64,000 nt of DNA from Psychrobacter sp. 4Bb (GTDB lineage Bacteria > Pseudomonadota > Gammaproteobacteria > Pseudomonadales > Moraxellaceae). The stretch is taken from contig NZ_PJAS01000053.1 in NCBI RefSeq assembly GCF_002836735.1, forward strand, positions 1 through 64,000, given 5' to 3'. Positions 26,084-35,581 of the stretch are shown in pieces. The notes under the pieces were generated by a model. That model was given only the letters and a program-made list of their open reading frames with translations, did no database searches and was not told the origin of the DNA. The translations under genes were made by a program, and so were the position numbers. Every line of letters begins with the position of its first letter. The stretch's first letter is position 1.

Positions 26084-28942
26084 TTAATTGCCATCTTCAT
26101 CGATAGCTGTTGTCTCAGTATCGTTTAGGGCGTCATCAATAGGCTCAGCATCGCTTTTTTTACTACTTTCCTCGCTGTTTTTCTCATTACTTCTCTCACC
26201 TTTACGCTTTTCTTTTATTCTCTTGTTTTCTTTCTTTTGGCGTTTTTCTTTACGCTTTTTCTTCGCTTTCTTTTTGGACTTTTCATCATCGATGTCGTCC
26301 GTGCTTTCTTGATTTTCATCCCATAGCATCAGACGGCTTAATACTTTGCCAAATAAAGTATCTTTACGATAACGGCCTTTCTTATTCATGGTGTCGATGG
26401 GCAAGCCAGTCATCAGCGTCAGGGCCTCACTGAGAGTATAAACGCCATAGATATGAAATTTGCCTCTATTTACTGCATCGATAATATCGTCACGTAACAT
26501 CAGCTGTTTGACATTAGCCATCGGAATGACGACGCCTTGATCGCCTGTTAGCTCTTGCTCGCGGCAGGCGTCGAAGAAACCTGCGATTTTAGCATTGATG
26601 CCACCAACTGCCTGTACTTCGCCTAACTGGTTCATAGATCCAGTAATCGCAAGAGACTGATTGATGGGGACGTTTGCTAATGCGGATAGCAATGCACAGC
26701 CTTCGCTAACGGTGGCACTATCGCCATCGATTTGCGCGTAGCTCTGCTCGAACGCCAGTGAGGCACTAAAATTCAGTGCATGATGTTGACTAAACAGCGC
26801 GCGCAAATAGCTGGTCATAATCAGCATGCCTTTGGCGTGTAAACTACCGCCCAAGTCTACATCACGCTCAATATCAAGAATTTCACCTGTGCCAATATTG
26901 GGCTGAATGACCGCAGTAAGCCGTGCTGGCATGCCAAACTCACTATCGGCATAACTGACCACGGTAAGCGCATTAACTTGTCCGATAGCATCGCCTTGTG
27001 TTTGGATCAGCTGCTGGCCGTTTTTAAGCTCGTCCCAGTATAGATCGCGCAAATATCCTGAACGCTCATCCATGTCATCGATTGCTTGAGTGACATGATC
27101 TGCCGTTACCATATCATCGCTATTTAAACGCGCGTGACGGTTTGATTCATGCAATAGTTTAATCAATAAGTCACTGTGTAGGCTCAAACGGTCTTGCTCT
27201 TCAGCTTGCAAGCTTAGATGTTCAAGTAGCGTGGCTTGCGCACTGCTATCAAACGGATAAAGGTCGGCATAGTCGATGATATCAGCCATTTTTGCAACCA
27301 ATGCCAATTCATGCTCAGTAGTACGAGGCACATCATCATGAAAGTCAGCTCGGACTTTGAATACCGCATCAAATTCAGGCTCAAGCTCTAGCAGCTCATA
27401 ATATAAATCTGCTTCACCTAATAAGATAACTTTGATATCTAAATCAATAGGCGCTGGTGAGAGAGACAAGCTACCGGTTAGCGTTAGCATTTGCTCTAGA
27501 CTTGATAGTTTGATTTTTCGTGATTGTAATGCGCGCTTTAAGCCCTGCCATGCATAAGGATGCTCAAGAACGTGGCTAGCTTCTAACAGTAAATAGCCGC
27601 CATTAGCGCGATGTAGCGCACCTGCACGAATCATACTCACGTCAGTGGTTACTGTGCCTAATTGGGTGATTTGCTCGACATGCCCTAACAAATTGAGATG
27701 GGTTGGCAAATCCTCAAAAACCACGGGCGCGCCACTGTCAGGTGTGTGACTGACAATAACATTGACTGCATAACGACTGGGCGTCGTAGCCAACACTGCC
27801 GTCACAAACTCCTCATCATCGCCATTGACGATACGCTCTACGTGAGTGACCATGTCATCAAATACAGCCTTGAGATATGCTACGACAAGTGGATGAGTCG
27901 CAAATTGCTCATAAATAGGAGTAAATAATGGCTGTAAAGCACGTTGGGCAATACTACGATGTAATGCCTCGATCTCATCGTTGGCTTCGTCTTCTAGTTG
28001 CTCTAAAGCGATGGTCAATTGACTCAGACGCTTTTGCATATGGTTTTTTTGTACAAAGTTATTCAGCTCAGCTTCATACTCATTATTGCCATATGTAGAA
28101 TCTTGGTTTTCCTTACGCTCATTATTTTCATCGCTCAAAATGTTAACTTTTTCGCTATCATCGAGCTTTTCTGAATTTTTTTGCTTGTTAGGTGTTTCTA
28201 CCTGTTTGTTATCACCGCTGTTGCTTTCTGTAGGCAGTTGACTAGGATGAACAAATACGGCTTTATTATCAAACGAGCGAAACGTCAATGCTAGGTCATA
28301 TTGCTTGCCTTCAGCATTAAGCGCGTCATAGGCATGACTTTCTTTTTGATGAGTACTGTTTTTGATGGCTTCGATTTTGCTTTGGTATTGATCACTACGA
28401 AAGCGTTGGCTTAAACGCTTTTTTGCTTGCTGCCATAAGTTATTAACTTGCTGTTGTAATAGCGAGGCTTGACCAGCTGGTAGACGCAGCGCCAATGGTG
28501 TGCGTGGATCGGTGAAATTATGCACGTATACCCAATCATCAGGCGTCGGTGCGTCGACGGCAATACGCGTCAAAAGACGACTAATCACAGTACGCTTACC
28601 CAAACCGTTCTCACCAGCGGCAAACACATGGTAACCACTGGCTTTAATATCCAGCGCTGTATGCAATGCTTTAAGCGCGCGTTGTTGGCCGAAACCCACA
28701 TCTAAGTCGGGCGCAGTACGTGTGTCTGTAGGCAACTCATCAGGGTCGCTATAGCGTTTTAATTGCTCAGCGGAAATGCGACAATTTTGCTGAACTTCTA
28801 TGAAGATAGGGTTTGGGATATCAGGTGCTGTTTGCTTAGTATTTTTTGTATCGGTAGTAGGTACTACCATATTGTTAGCGTCTTTTGATACTTGCGATAT
28901 AGGGGTGTAGGGTTGTTCTGTCATAGGCGTTTGAAAAATCAT
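26084..28942 (-). CDS. Lon-like ATP-dependent protease (AAA_32/LonB type)
   Basis: A 952-residue AAA+ protease. N-terminal substrate domain motifs include DDWVYVHNFTDPRTPLALRLP; the nucleotide site AGENGLGKRT has Arg after the Walker A Lys where Ser/Thr is usual. The C-terminal Lon peptidase domain has the Ser-Lys dyad Ser742 (DGDSAT) and Lys785 (GGINAKIAG), spaced 43 residues as in E. coli Lon (679/722). A Glu/Asn/Lys-rich insertion lies at ~235-285. The last ~65 residues are an extreme Lys/Arg-Glu tail (KKKAKKKRKEKRQKKENKR) that then turns acidic. It appears monocistronic. An internal ATG at 28924 is an alternative start. Confidence 0.9.
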   Translation of the reverse strand: MIFQTPMTEQPYTPISQVSKDANNMVVPTTDTKNTKQTAPDIPNPIFIEVQQNCRISAEQLKRYSDPDELPTDTRTAPDLDVGFGQQRALKALHTALDIKASGYHVFAAGENGLGKRTVISRLLTRIAVDAPTPDDWVYVHNFTDPRTPLALRLPAGQASLLQQQVNNLWQQAKKRLSQRFRSDQYQSKIEAIKNSTHQKESHAYDALNAEGKQYDLALTFRSFDNKAVFVHPSQLPTESNSGDNKQVETPNKQKNSEKLDDSEKVNILSDENNERKENQDSTYGNNEYEAELNNFVQKNHMQKRLSQLTIALEQLEDEANDEIEALHRSIAQRALQPLFTPIYEQFATHPLVVAYLKAVFDDMVTHVERIVNGDDEEFVTAVLATTPSRYAVNVIVSHTPDSGAPVVFEDLPTHLNLLGHVEQITQLGTVTTDVSMIRAGALHRANGGYLLLEASHVLEHPYAWQGLKRALQSRKIKLSSLEQMLTLTGSLSLSPAPIDLDIKVILLGEADLYYELLELEPEFDAVFKVRADFHDDVPRTTEHELALVAKMADIIDYADLYPFDSSAQATLLEHLSLQAEEQDRLSLHSDLLIKLLHESNRHARLNSDDMVTADHVTQAIDDMDERSGYLRDLYWDELKNGQQLIQTQGDAIGQVNALTVVSYADSEFGMPARLTAVIQPNIGTGEILDIERDVDLGGSLHAKGMLIMTSYLRALFSQHHALNFSASLAFEQSYAQIDGDSATVSEGCALLSALANVPINQSLAITGSMNQLGEVQAVGGINAKIAGFFDACREQELTGDQGVVIPMANVKQLMLRDDIIDAVNRGKFHIYGVYTLSEALTLMTGLPIDTMNKKGRYRKDTLFGKVLSRLMLWDENQESTDDIDDEKSKKKAKKKRKEKRQKKENKRIKEKRKGERSNEKNSEESSKKSDAEPIDDALNDTETTAIDEDGN

Positions 28943-29281
28943 CTTAAAAAGTATTAAAGGAATATGAGAAGTGATTGGTTTTATCTAGTCATGCGTATTC
29001 TGAGTTTTTTATAATCAATCATGACATCTTACAAGATATAGTCACCTATTAGCGAAGTCATTAAGCGCAGTTTTGTATCATATTTAGACAAATGCCTGAG
29101 TAAAACTGGTAAAAAACGAATGAATTAATCAGCGAATTGGAGGCAATCAAAGCAGAATAACGCCTCATGATAAGCGTAGATAGTATAAGATGTCCCACAT
29201 TGGCGCAATCTGCAACTATTCAATGGGCAGACTGCATGATAAAATAAACGGTTCACAAGTCAAAACTGGATAACTCGTTGT
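28943..29281. other. Divergent intergenic region, lon-like gene / rsmG
   Basis: About 340 bp, AT-rich, holding the divergent promoters. I see no operator, RNA gene or ORF that I can defend. Confidence 0.4.
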
Positions 29282-29998
29282 ATGTCAGCTTCCGCTAAAA
29301 ACTCTTCATCGTCTGCTAGTATGGGTAATACTAATATTGATCCGGCTGGTTTCGTAAAGCTTGGTTCGCAATTGCCAAAGCTGGCTAATATCTTGGCGCA
29401 AGCGATAAATGAGCTGGGTCTGCCGTTAAGTGAAACGCAGCAGCGTACGTTATTATTGTACTTAGACCAGCTTTTACTATGGAATAAAGCGTATAATCTG
29501 ACCGCGATCACTGATCCAGAAGAAGCGCTGATCAAGCATGTGATAGATTGTCTGTCTATTATAACGCATTTACCCGCTGGATCGTTGCTAGATATCGGCA
29601 CGGGAGCAGGGTTGCCGGCAGTTATTATTGCCATTTGTCAGCCTGAGCGCCAGTGTACTGCGCTTGATAGCAATCAGAAGAAAATTCGCTTTATTAAGCA
29701 AATCAGCAGCGAGCTTGGTTTGAGTAATATGCAGCCGATTGCATCTCGTATTGAAGCGCATGAAGCAAGTTATGCGGTGGTGACATCGCGAGCTTTTGCC
29801 AGTTTGATAGATTTTGTAGAAGTAGCGCAGCCAAGATTAGCAGATGGTGGCTTCTTATGTGCTATGAAAGGCAAAGTGCCGAGTAAAGAAGAGCTACAAG
29901 CACTCGATAGCGATTGGCATATCAAAACCATCAAGCTGACGGTACCACGTTTGCACGACAGTCGTCATTTAATTGAAATGTCTGCCAAAGATAGCTAA
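29282..29998 (+). CDS. rsmG: 16S rRNA (guanine527-N7)-methyltransferase
   Basis: RsmG (GidB) methylates G527 of 16S rRNA using SAM. At 238 residues it carries a ~30-residue Ser/Asn lead before the family domain. Motifs are LYLDQLLLWNKAYNLTAI, KHVIDCLSI, the SAM-binding LLDIGTGAGLPAVIIAI, LDSNQKKIRFI and VTSRAFASL, in family order. It begins the rsmG-parA-parB order typical of chromosomal partition regions near the replication origin, although mnmG and dnaA are not in the window. Confidence 0.95.
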   Translation: MSASAKNSSSSASMGNTNIDPAGFVKLGSQLPKLANILAQAINELGLPLSETQQRTLLLYLDQLLLWNKAYNLTAITDPEEALIKHVIDCLSIITHLPAGSLLDIGTGAGLPAVIIAICQPERQCTALDSNQKKIRFIKQISSELGLSNMQPIASRIEAHEASYAVVTSRAFASLIDFVEVAQPRLADGGFLCAMKGKVPSKEELQALDSDWHIKTIKLTVPRLHDSRHLIEMSAKDS

Positions 29999-30031
29999 GG
30001 TATAAACACTTCGCAGTCATGAAACAGGCAC

Positions 30032-30047
30032 TGTTTTTTGTGAAACA
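30032..30047. promoter_or_regulatory. parS: Degenerate parS-like site
   Basis: TGTTTTTTGTGAAACA matches the ParB target TGTTTCACGTGAAACA at 13 of 16 positions: the right half is perfect and the left half is changed at positions 6-8. It lies between rsmG and parA, a common place for parS. Functional status is uncertain because the central bases differ. Confidence 0.4.
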
Positions 30048-30091
30048 CAGTTTACGTCTTTATCTAAATGACATAGTATTTAAAAGCATTT

Positions 30092-30120
30092 AAAATGCTC
30101 GATCGCAAACTGAGCATTTT
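30092..30120. terminator. Terminator-like hairpin after rsmG
   Basis: Nine-bp perfect arms AAAATGCTC/GAGCATTTT with an 11-base loop; the 3' arm supplies four T residues only, so termination may be weak and parA may be partly co-transcribed with rsmG. Confidence 0.55.
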
Positions 30121-30236
30121 AGACCATAAATTGCTTATTTTTAAATATTGAGCGAGTGTCGCTGTATAAGATTGAATAAAAATAATCGTACCAACCGAGT
30201 CAAAAGTAATAGACCCTAATAAAATTGAGTGAGTGT

Positions 30237-31016
30237 ATGGAAATCATAGCAATTGCGAATCAAAAAGGCGGTGTGGGTAAAACCACAACGGCAGTAAATT
30301 TGACCGCCAGCTTGGCCGCTAAACGCAAGCATGTACTGCTGATTGACTTAGACCCACAAGGTAATGCGACCAGTGGTACAGGTGTTGACAAAAACGAGTT
30401 GGATCTTACCATAGCGGACGTTTTGCTAGATGGCGTCGCGTTGTCTGAAGCAATTGTTACTAGTCCTGCAGGGTTCGATGTCATCGGTGCCAATCGCGAT
30501 TTGGCTGGCATGGACATTACGCTAATGAGCAAGACGGACAGTCATGAACTGTTCAAAACTGCGATGGCTGAATTGGTTAACGATCAGATATCTACGCAAA
30601 AGCAGCCATACGATTATGTGATTATCGATTGTGCGCCTAGTTTGAACCTGCTGACGATTAATGCGTTGGTGGCTACGGACAGTGTGATTATCCCTATGCA
30701 GTGTGAGTACTATGCACTAGAAGGGTTGGCTGACTTATCACAAACGATTGAACGTCTTACAGAGTTGAACCCTAAGCTATATATTCGCGGTGTGGTCAGA
30801 ACGCTATTTGATGCGCGTAACACGCTTGCCCGTGATGTATCTACTGAGCTAGAAGCGCATTTTGGCGATATCATGTACAAGACTCATATTCCAAGAAATA
30901 TTCGCTTGGCAGAAGCTCCTGCGCACGGCTTACCAGTTATTGCGTATGAGAGGTGGTCAAAAGGCGCACGCGCGTATCAAAAGCTGGCCGCTGAAGTGAT
31001 GAAACAAAGCAACTAG
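30237..31016 (+). CDS. parA: Chromosome partitioning ATPase ParA (Soj)
   Basis: A 259-residue Walker-type ATPase for chromosome segregation. It starts MEIIAIANQKGGVGKTTTAV, with the deviant Walker A box at residues 10-17, followed by LLIDLDPQGNATSG, the switch YDYVIIDCAPSLNLLT and IPMQCEYYALEGL. It has no N-terminal HTH, as in chromosomal Soj proteins. The ATG at 30237 is preferred over the TTG at 30225, which has no ribosome-binding site and adds four unconserved residues. It works with ParB, encoded 158 bp downstream. Confidence 0.96.
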   Translation: MEIIAIANQKGGVGKTTTAVNLTASLAAKRKHVLLIDLDPQGNATSGTGVDKNELDLTIADVLLDGVALSEAIVTSPAGFDVIGANRDLAGMDITLMSKTDSHELFKTAMAELVNDQISTQKQPYDYVIIDCAPSLNLLTINALVATDSVIIPMQCEYYALEGLADLSQTIERLTELNPKLYIRGVVRTLFDARNTLARDVSTELEAHFGDIMYKTHIPRNIRLAEAPAHGLPVIAYERWSKGARAYQKLAAEVMKQSN

Positions 31017-31174
31017 TTTTTATCTAAAGTCTCTTACAAAGGGTTTTTAGATAAAAAGTGTCACTGATCAAGACAGTAAATGAACAGCATAAGTATAGAA
31101 CACTTAACATTGTATTTAGTAAGCCGCATCAGTAATCAATTGGCTTTTATTTTAGCGTTAGAGGATAGGTAATC

Positions 31175-32344
31175 ATGGCGAAGAAAAGAGGGTTGGCTGC
31201 TAATCGGGGCTTAGATGCCTTATTAGGGTCAATCAAAAAAGAAAAGCAAATTACCGCCTCTGCCTTGCAAGACGACATGGTGGCGCGTGAAAATGCTGCG
31301 CCAGATATTAATGTGCCTGTAGATACTAATGCGCCTATAGATACTGTATCCACAGATATAGCGCCTGATATCACTCCAACAAAAGCCAGTAAAAAATCAT
31401 CTGCGAAGATTACTGATAACGATACTGCTAGTGAGAATAGCACTCGCGCGCCACGTTCATCTCGTGCTACCAGCAAGGCGTCGCTCAACAAATCGCGCGG
31501 CAATAGTGCAGATACGAGCGCAACTGAAGACCAGATTAGCCTTGTACAAATCGATGTCACACGCTTGCAAGCAGGTAAGTATCAGCCTCGTCGTGATATG
31601 AGTGAGACAGCACTTGCAGAATTGGCGTCTTCTATTGAGCAGCATGGCGTGATGCAGCCTATCGTTATCCGTCCACTGTTGGCAAACGAAGATAAGAGTG
31701 AAGCATTTGTCACTCACGAAATTATCGCTGGTGAACGTCGCTGGCGCGCAGCAAAAATGGCAGGAAAAGCGGTTATCCCTGCGATTGAGCGCGCCTTATC
31801 TGATGAGTTAGCGATTGCATTGGCACTGATTGAAAACATTCAGCGCGAAGACTTATCAGTAATTGAGCAGGCAGCAGCATTGCAGCGCTTTCATACCGAA
31901 TTTGGTATGAGTCATGCCATGATTGCTGAAGTCGTTGGCAAAGCGCGTACGACAGTATCGAATCTACTGCGTTTAAATCAGCTGCATGATGCAGTAAAAG
32001 ACCATTTGGCCAATAGTGCGCTAGATATGGGTCATGCTCGTACACTTTTAGCATTGTCCTCTGAACAACAACCTATCATCGCGCAAAAAATTATTGATGG
32101 CGGTATGACCGTGCGAGAAGCTGAAAAGTTGGTCAAATCAATCTTGCAGCCAGCGCCCAAAATCAATCGTGCTGAACAAGCACAATCTCGTGATGTAGAG
32201 CGTTTGACCCAAAGATTGACAGACATGCTTGGTGCTGAAGTCAAACTCAAACATAAAAAAGATGGTCAAGGTAGTGTTGAGATATTTTTCCACAATCAAG
32301 ACCAATTAGCTGCGTTGATCAAACATATAGAAGCTCAGGCTTAA
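31175..32344 (+). CDS. parB: Chromosome partitioning protein ParB
   Basis: A 389-residue CTPase/DNA clamp that binds parS. The N-terminus has the ParA-activating motif KKRGLAANRGLDALLGS. An unusually long, Thr/Ser/Asp/Lys-rich linker (~25-125) separates it from the ParB/Srx domain (KYQPRRDMSETALAELASSI, IIAGERRWRAAKMAG, ALIENIQREDLSVIEQA). Then come the HTH (MIAEVVGKARTTVSNLLRL) and the C-terminal dimer domain. Most ParB proteins I know have a much shorter linker. It forms an operon-like order with parA. Confidence 0.95.
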   Translation: MAKKRGLAANRGLDALLGSIKKEKQITASALQDDMVARENAAPDINVPVDTNAPIDTVSTDIAPDITPTKASKKSSAKITDNDTASENSTRAPRSSRATSKASLNKSRGNSADTSATEDQISLVQIDVTRLQAGKYQPRRDMSETALAELASSIEQHGVMQPIVIRPLLANEDKSEAFVTHEIIAGERRWRAAKMAGKAVIPAIERALSDELAIALALIENIQREDLSVIEQAAALQRFHTEFGMSHAMIAEVVGKARTTVSNLLRLNQLHDAVKDHLANSALDMGHARTLLALSSEQQPIIAQKIIDGGMTVREAEKLVKSILQPAPKINRAEQAQSRDVERLTQRLTDMLGAEVKLKHKKDGQGSVEIFFHNQDQLAALIKHIEAQA

Positions 32345-32429
32345 TAACGTTTGCGAGTTAGCCGTATCTATCTAAATGCTAAGTCGCTTTTGAATAACTA
32401 TTTTTGCAAAAATATGGAAGAGAGTGGGT

Positions 32430-33155
32430 ATGTGGGAGTTGGTAAAAGCAGGTGGCTGGCTGATGACACCTATCGTGGTCTGTTCTATATTGGCATTAGT
32501 CATCATCATTGAACGTAGTCATACGCTACAGTTTAACAAAGTTGCTCCTAGCAGGTTGCGCGAACAGCTGATAACTCGTTTACGTGAAAATGGTGATATT
32601 GGCCGCACACAGTTGATGAATGTAAAAGAAAAGACGGCGCTTGGCGATATCTTGGCAACGGGTTTGCTATATCGCCAGTATGGGCTAGAGTCGATGACGA
32701 TGCACATGCAAAATCGTGCCAGTGTCCAGGTTCATCAGTTAGAAAAAAACATCAATATGTTAGGAACTATCGGTGCGATAGCGCCGTTACTTGGCCTGTT
32801 AGGTACGGTACTAGGGATCATCTCTTCGTTCTTGGCGATTACCGATGGTGCCATGCAAGACCCGACGATGCTAGCTGCTGGCGTATCACAGGCACTAATC
32901 ACTACCGCTGCTGGTATGATTGTTGCTATCCCTGCGTTGGTTGCTTATCGTTATTTTCAGCGCCGTATCATTGATATTAATGCTCAGTTTGAGACTCAAG
33001 CAGGGCTCATGATTCAAGAGCTGTATGATTATCACTTGCTTGCTAGTACGCAGGCATCTACATCTTCGGGCCGTATGGCAATAGAAGATAGTATTGTGCA
33101 AGAACGTTCATTCGGTGGGTTGGATTCGGATAAGACTAGCATAGCGGCAGTGTAG
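32430..33155 (+). CDS. exbB: MotA/TolQ/ExbB proton channel protein
   Basis: A 241-residue inner-membrane protein of the ExbB/TolQ family that, with ExbD, harvests the proton motive force for TonB or a similar partner. The N-terminal helix (GWLMTPIVVCSILALVIIIE), the long cytoplasmic part and two further helices (IAPLLGLLGTVLGIISSF and ALITTAAGMIVAIPALVAY) follow the family layout. The ATG at 32430 follows GGAAGAGAG; an upstream GTG at 32424 adds only two residues. First gene of a run through pilZ with gaps of 50-110 bp. No tonB is adjacent. Confidence 0.93.
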   Translation: MWELVKAGGWLMTPIVVCSILALVIIIERSHTLQFNKVAPSRLREQLITRLRENGDIGRTQLMNVKEKTALGDILATGLLYRQYGLESMTMHMQNRASVQVHQLEKNINMLGTIGAIAPLLGLLGTVLGIISSFLAITDGAMQDPTMLAAGVSQALITTAAGMIVAIPALVAYRYFQRRIIDINAQFETQAGLMIQELYDYHLLASTQASTSSGRMAIEDSIVQERSFGGLDSDKTSIAAV

Positions 33156-33220
33156 TCAATACGGTTTTAGAGAATAGAAGTCTTGAGCCTATATATGGTA
33201 GATGAATTAAAGAGATTGAT

Positions 33221-33652
33221 ATGCGTTTTAGAAAACCAACGGTTGAACCACTTGAAATTAATCTAACACCGATGATTGATTGTTTACTGTTTTTGATTGT
33301 GTTTTTATTACTTGCTACCTCATTCAATCATTTTAGTCGTTTAAATATTATTCTTCCGGAAGCGGAAGGTGTCGCACTGACAGAACAAAACAACAGTATC
33401 GAAGTAGCTGTGCAAGAGGATGGCAGCTATTTGGTCAACGGCATTACACTTGCTAGTAGCAATGAGGCTGAACTGACCAGCATGTTGCAGCAAGAGGCGG
33501 GCAGTAATCGCGATATGCTATTTGTCATTGCAGCGGATGCCAATGCAACTCATCAGTCTGTGGTACGAGTAATGGATATCGCTGGAAAGCTCGGATTTTT
33601 GAATTTAAACATCAGTACAGTGGTGCCACTTGGCCAAACGCTACCGCAGTAA
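33221..33652 (+). CDS. exbD: ExbD/TolR biopolymer transport protein
   Basis: A 143-residue partner of ExbB. It has one N-terminal helix with the conserved Asp of the proton path (LTPMIDCLLFLIVFLLLATSF) and a periplasmic domain of the ExbD type ending MDIAGKLGFLNLNIST. It lies 65 bp after exbB and 75 bp before msbA. The neighbours make a role in envelope energetics likely. Confidence 0.94.
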   Translation: MRFRKPTVEPLEINLTPMIDCLLFLIVFLLLATSFNHFSRLNIILPEAEGVALTEQNNSIEVAVQEDGSYLVNGITLASSNEAELTSMLQQEAGSNRDMLFVIAADANATHQSVVRVMDIAGKLGFLNLNISTVVPLGQTLPQ

Positions 33653-33727
33653 CATAGACAGCCTTACCATCATAAAACTGTGTGACACACAGCCCATCCA
33701 TACCACGATACCCAAATTGAGGCTTTT

Positions 33728-35515
33728 ATGAGCCAAGCTTATTTACCTGACTCTAAAAAATCTTCTGATAAAAATGCATCGGCAGTATCGCCCGTTATCC
33801 CTAAGAGCAAGACGTTATTACGCTTGTTAAGGTATTTAAAGCCTTACTGGTGGGCATTGCTATTGACAGCTTTAGGTTTTGCGATTAATGCAGGGACAGA
33901 GATTTGGACTGCCAAGCTCTTGCAATATATTACTGATGCTATCAATCAGAATGATCGAAGCAAACAAGCCTTATTTCCGCTATTGATTATATTGCTATTC
34001 TTTGTGCGCGGGGTTGGTAGTTTTTTGGGTAACTATTACTCTGCATTGGTCTCACGCAACTTAGTCTATGAGCTACGCGTAGAAGTTTTTAATAAGTTAC
34101 TGCGCTTGCCTAGTTCGTTTTATTTGGCCAATCCAGCCGGTACGATTTCATCGAAATTGATATTTGATGTTGAACAGGTCACGGCCGCCAGTACAGACTC
34201 AATGAAGACTTTGCTGCGTGATGGTTTGACCGTCGTCGCGTTGATTGGTTTTTTGTTCTATAGCAATTGGCGTCTAACGCTTATTTTATTTGTGGTATTG
34301 CCACCAATACTATGGCTGGTGCGCATTGCATCAAAGCGCTATCTACGACTCTCAAAAGGTATCCAAGAGACGATGGGTAATGTCAGTCACATTACTAATG
34401 AAGTCATCGGCGGCTATCAAGTGGTCAAAAATTACGGTGGTCAATCATACGAATCAGCACGTTTTGATAAGACATCCAAGAAAAACTTACGCCAAGGTAT
34501 GAAGGTAGTTGTTACCAATAGTATTAATACGCCAGCCGTACAGCTGTTGATGGCGGTTGCGATGGCCGTTGTCGTCTGGCTTGCGTTGCGACCTGCAGTA
34601 ATAGATGATATTTCAGCAGGTGAGTTCATCTCCTACATTGCAGCAGCAGGTTTATTGAGTAAGCCAGTACGTTCACTAACTGATATTAATCAGAAGCTGC
34701 AAAAAGGTCTGGCTGCTGGTGAGTCGATTTTTGCGCTACTTGATGAGCCAGAAGAAGAAGACACGGGCACAATCAGCAAAGCGCTATCAGGGCAAATGTC
34801 GTTAGATAATATCAGCTTGGTATATCCAGATTCGACGGTGGCTCTACGTGACTTTACCTTGAATATCAAAGCAGGCGAGACAGTTGCATTAGTCGGGCGA
34901 AGTGGCGCGGGCAAGTCGTCATTGGTCAATTTATTAACACGCACTCTAGAGGCGTCTTCAGGGCAAATCACATTGGATGGTATACCAATTGAAGATATTA
35001 AGTTAGAGAGTTTGCGTGCTCAGATTGCAATGGTGAACCAGCAGGTAGTATTGTTTAATACCACCGTATTTAATAATATTGCTTACGGCAGCCTAGCTGA
35101 CAAGACTCAAGCTGAGGTTGAACAAGCAGCAAAAGATGCCTTCGCTCATGACTTTATTATGAAAATGCCAAATGGCTATCAGAGTGAAATTGGTGCCGAA
35201 GGGTTGCAACTATCTGGTGGTCAGCGTCAGCGATTATCTATTGCTCGTGCGCTACTAAAAGATGCACCGATTCTAATTTTAGATGAAGCCACTAGCGCGC
35301 TTGACAATGAGTCTGAATATTATATCCAGCAAGCGCTAGATAATGTGATGAAAGACCGTACTACATTGGTCATTGCCCATCGACTGACGACTATCGAATC
35401 AGCGGATCGTATTGCTGTGATGGATGGCGGCCAGATTGTTGAGTTAGGAACGCATAATGAGCTAATGCAGCTGCAAGGCCACTATGCGCAAATGTATGCT
35501 CGAGATTTCGAGTAG
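33728..35515 (+). CDS. msbA: Lipid A export ABC transporter MsbA
   Basis: A 595-residue half-transporter that flips lipid A-core across the inner membrane. Six transmembrane helices lie in residues ~35-330. The ATPase domain has Walker A GRSGAGKSS (~389), the signature LSGGQRQR (~494), Walker B ILILDEATSALD and the switch His in VIAHRL. A Ser/Lys-rich 25-residue lead precedes the first helix. It sits directly before lpxK, as in other gammaproteobacteria, which supports the lipid A role. Confidence 0.95.
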   Translation: MSQAYLPDSKKSSDKNASAVSPVIPKSKTLLRLLRYLKPYWWALLLTALGFAINAGTEIWTAKLLQYITDAINQNDRSKQALFPLLIILLFFVRGVGSFLGNYYSALVSRNLVYELRVEVFNKLLRLPSSFYLANPAGTISSKLIFDVEQVTAASTDSMKTLLRDGLTVVALIGFLFYSNWRLTLILFVVLPPILWLVRIASKRYLRLSKGIQETMGNVSHITNEVIGGYQVVKNYGGQSYESARFDKTSKKNLRQGMKVVVTNSINTPAVQLLMAVAMAVVVWLALRPAVIDDISAGEFISYIAAAGLLSKPVRSLTDINQKLQKGLAAGESIFALLDEPEEEDTGTISKALSGQMSLDNISLVYPDSTVALRDFTLNIKAGETVALVGRSGAGKSSLVNLLTRTLEASSGQITLDGIPIEDIKLESLRAQIAMVNQQVVLFNTTVFNNIAYGSLADKTQAEVEQAAKDAFAHDFIMKMPNGYQSEIGAEGLQLSGGQRQRLSIARALLKDAPILILDEATSALDNESEYYIQQALDNVMKDRTTLVIAHRLTTIESADRIAVMDGGQIVELGTHNELMQLQGHYAQMYARDFE

Positions 35516-35581
35516 CCAGTTTAGAAATTTTTAGCCAATTTTCACGCAGCCATGAACCAATAAGATAAGCGACATTGATTA

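Noticed and set aside
26088-26312. Plus-strand ORF opposite the Lon-like tail
   Set aside because: It is the reverse of the Lys/Glu-rich tail codons, reads as Ser/Leu/Phe repeats, and has no ribosome site.
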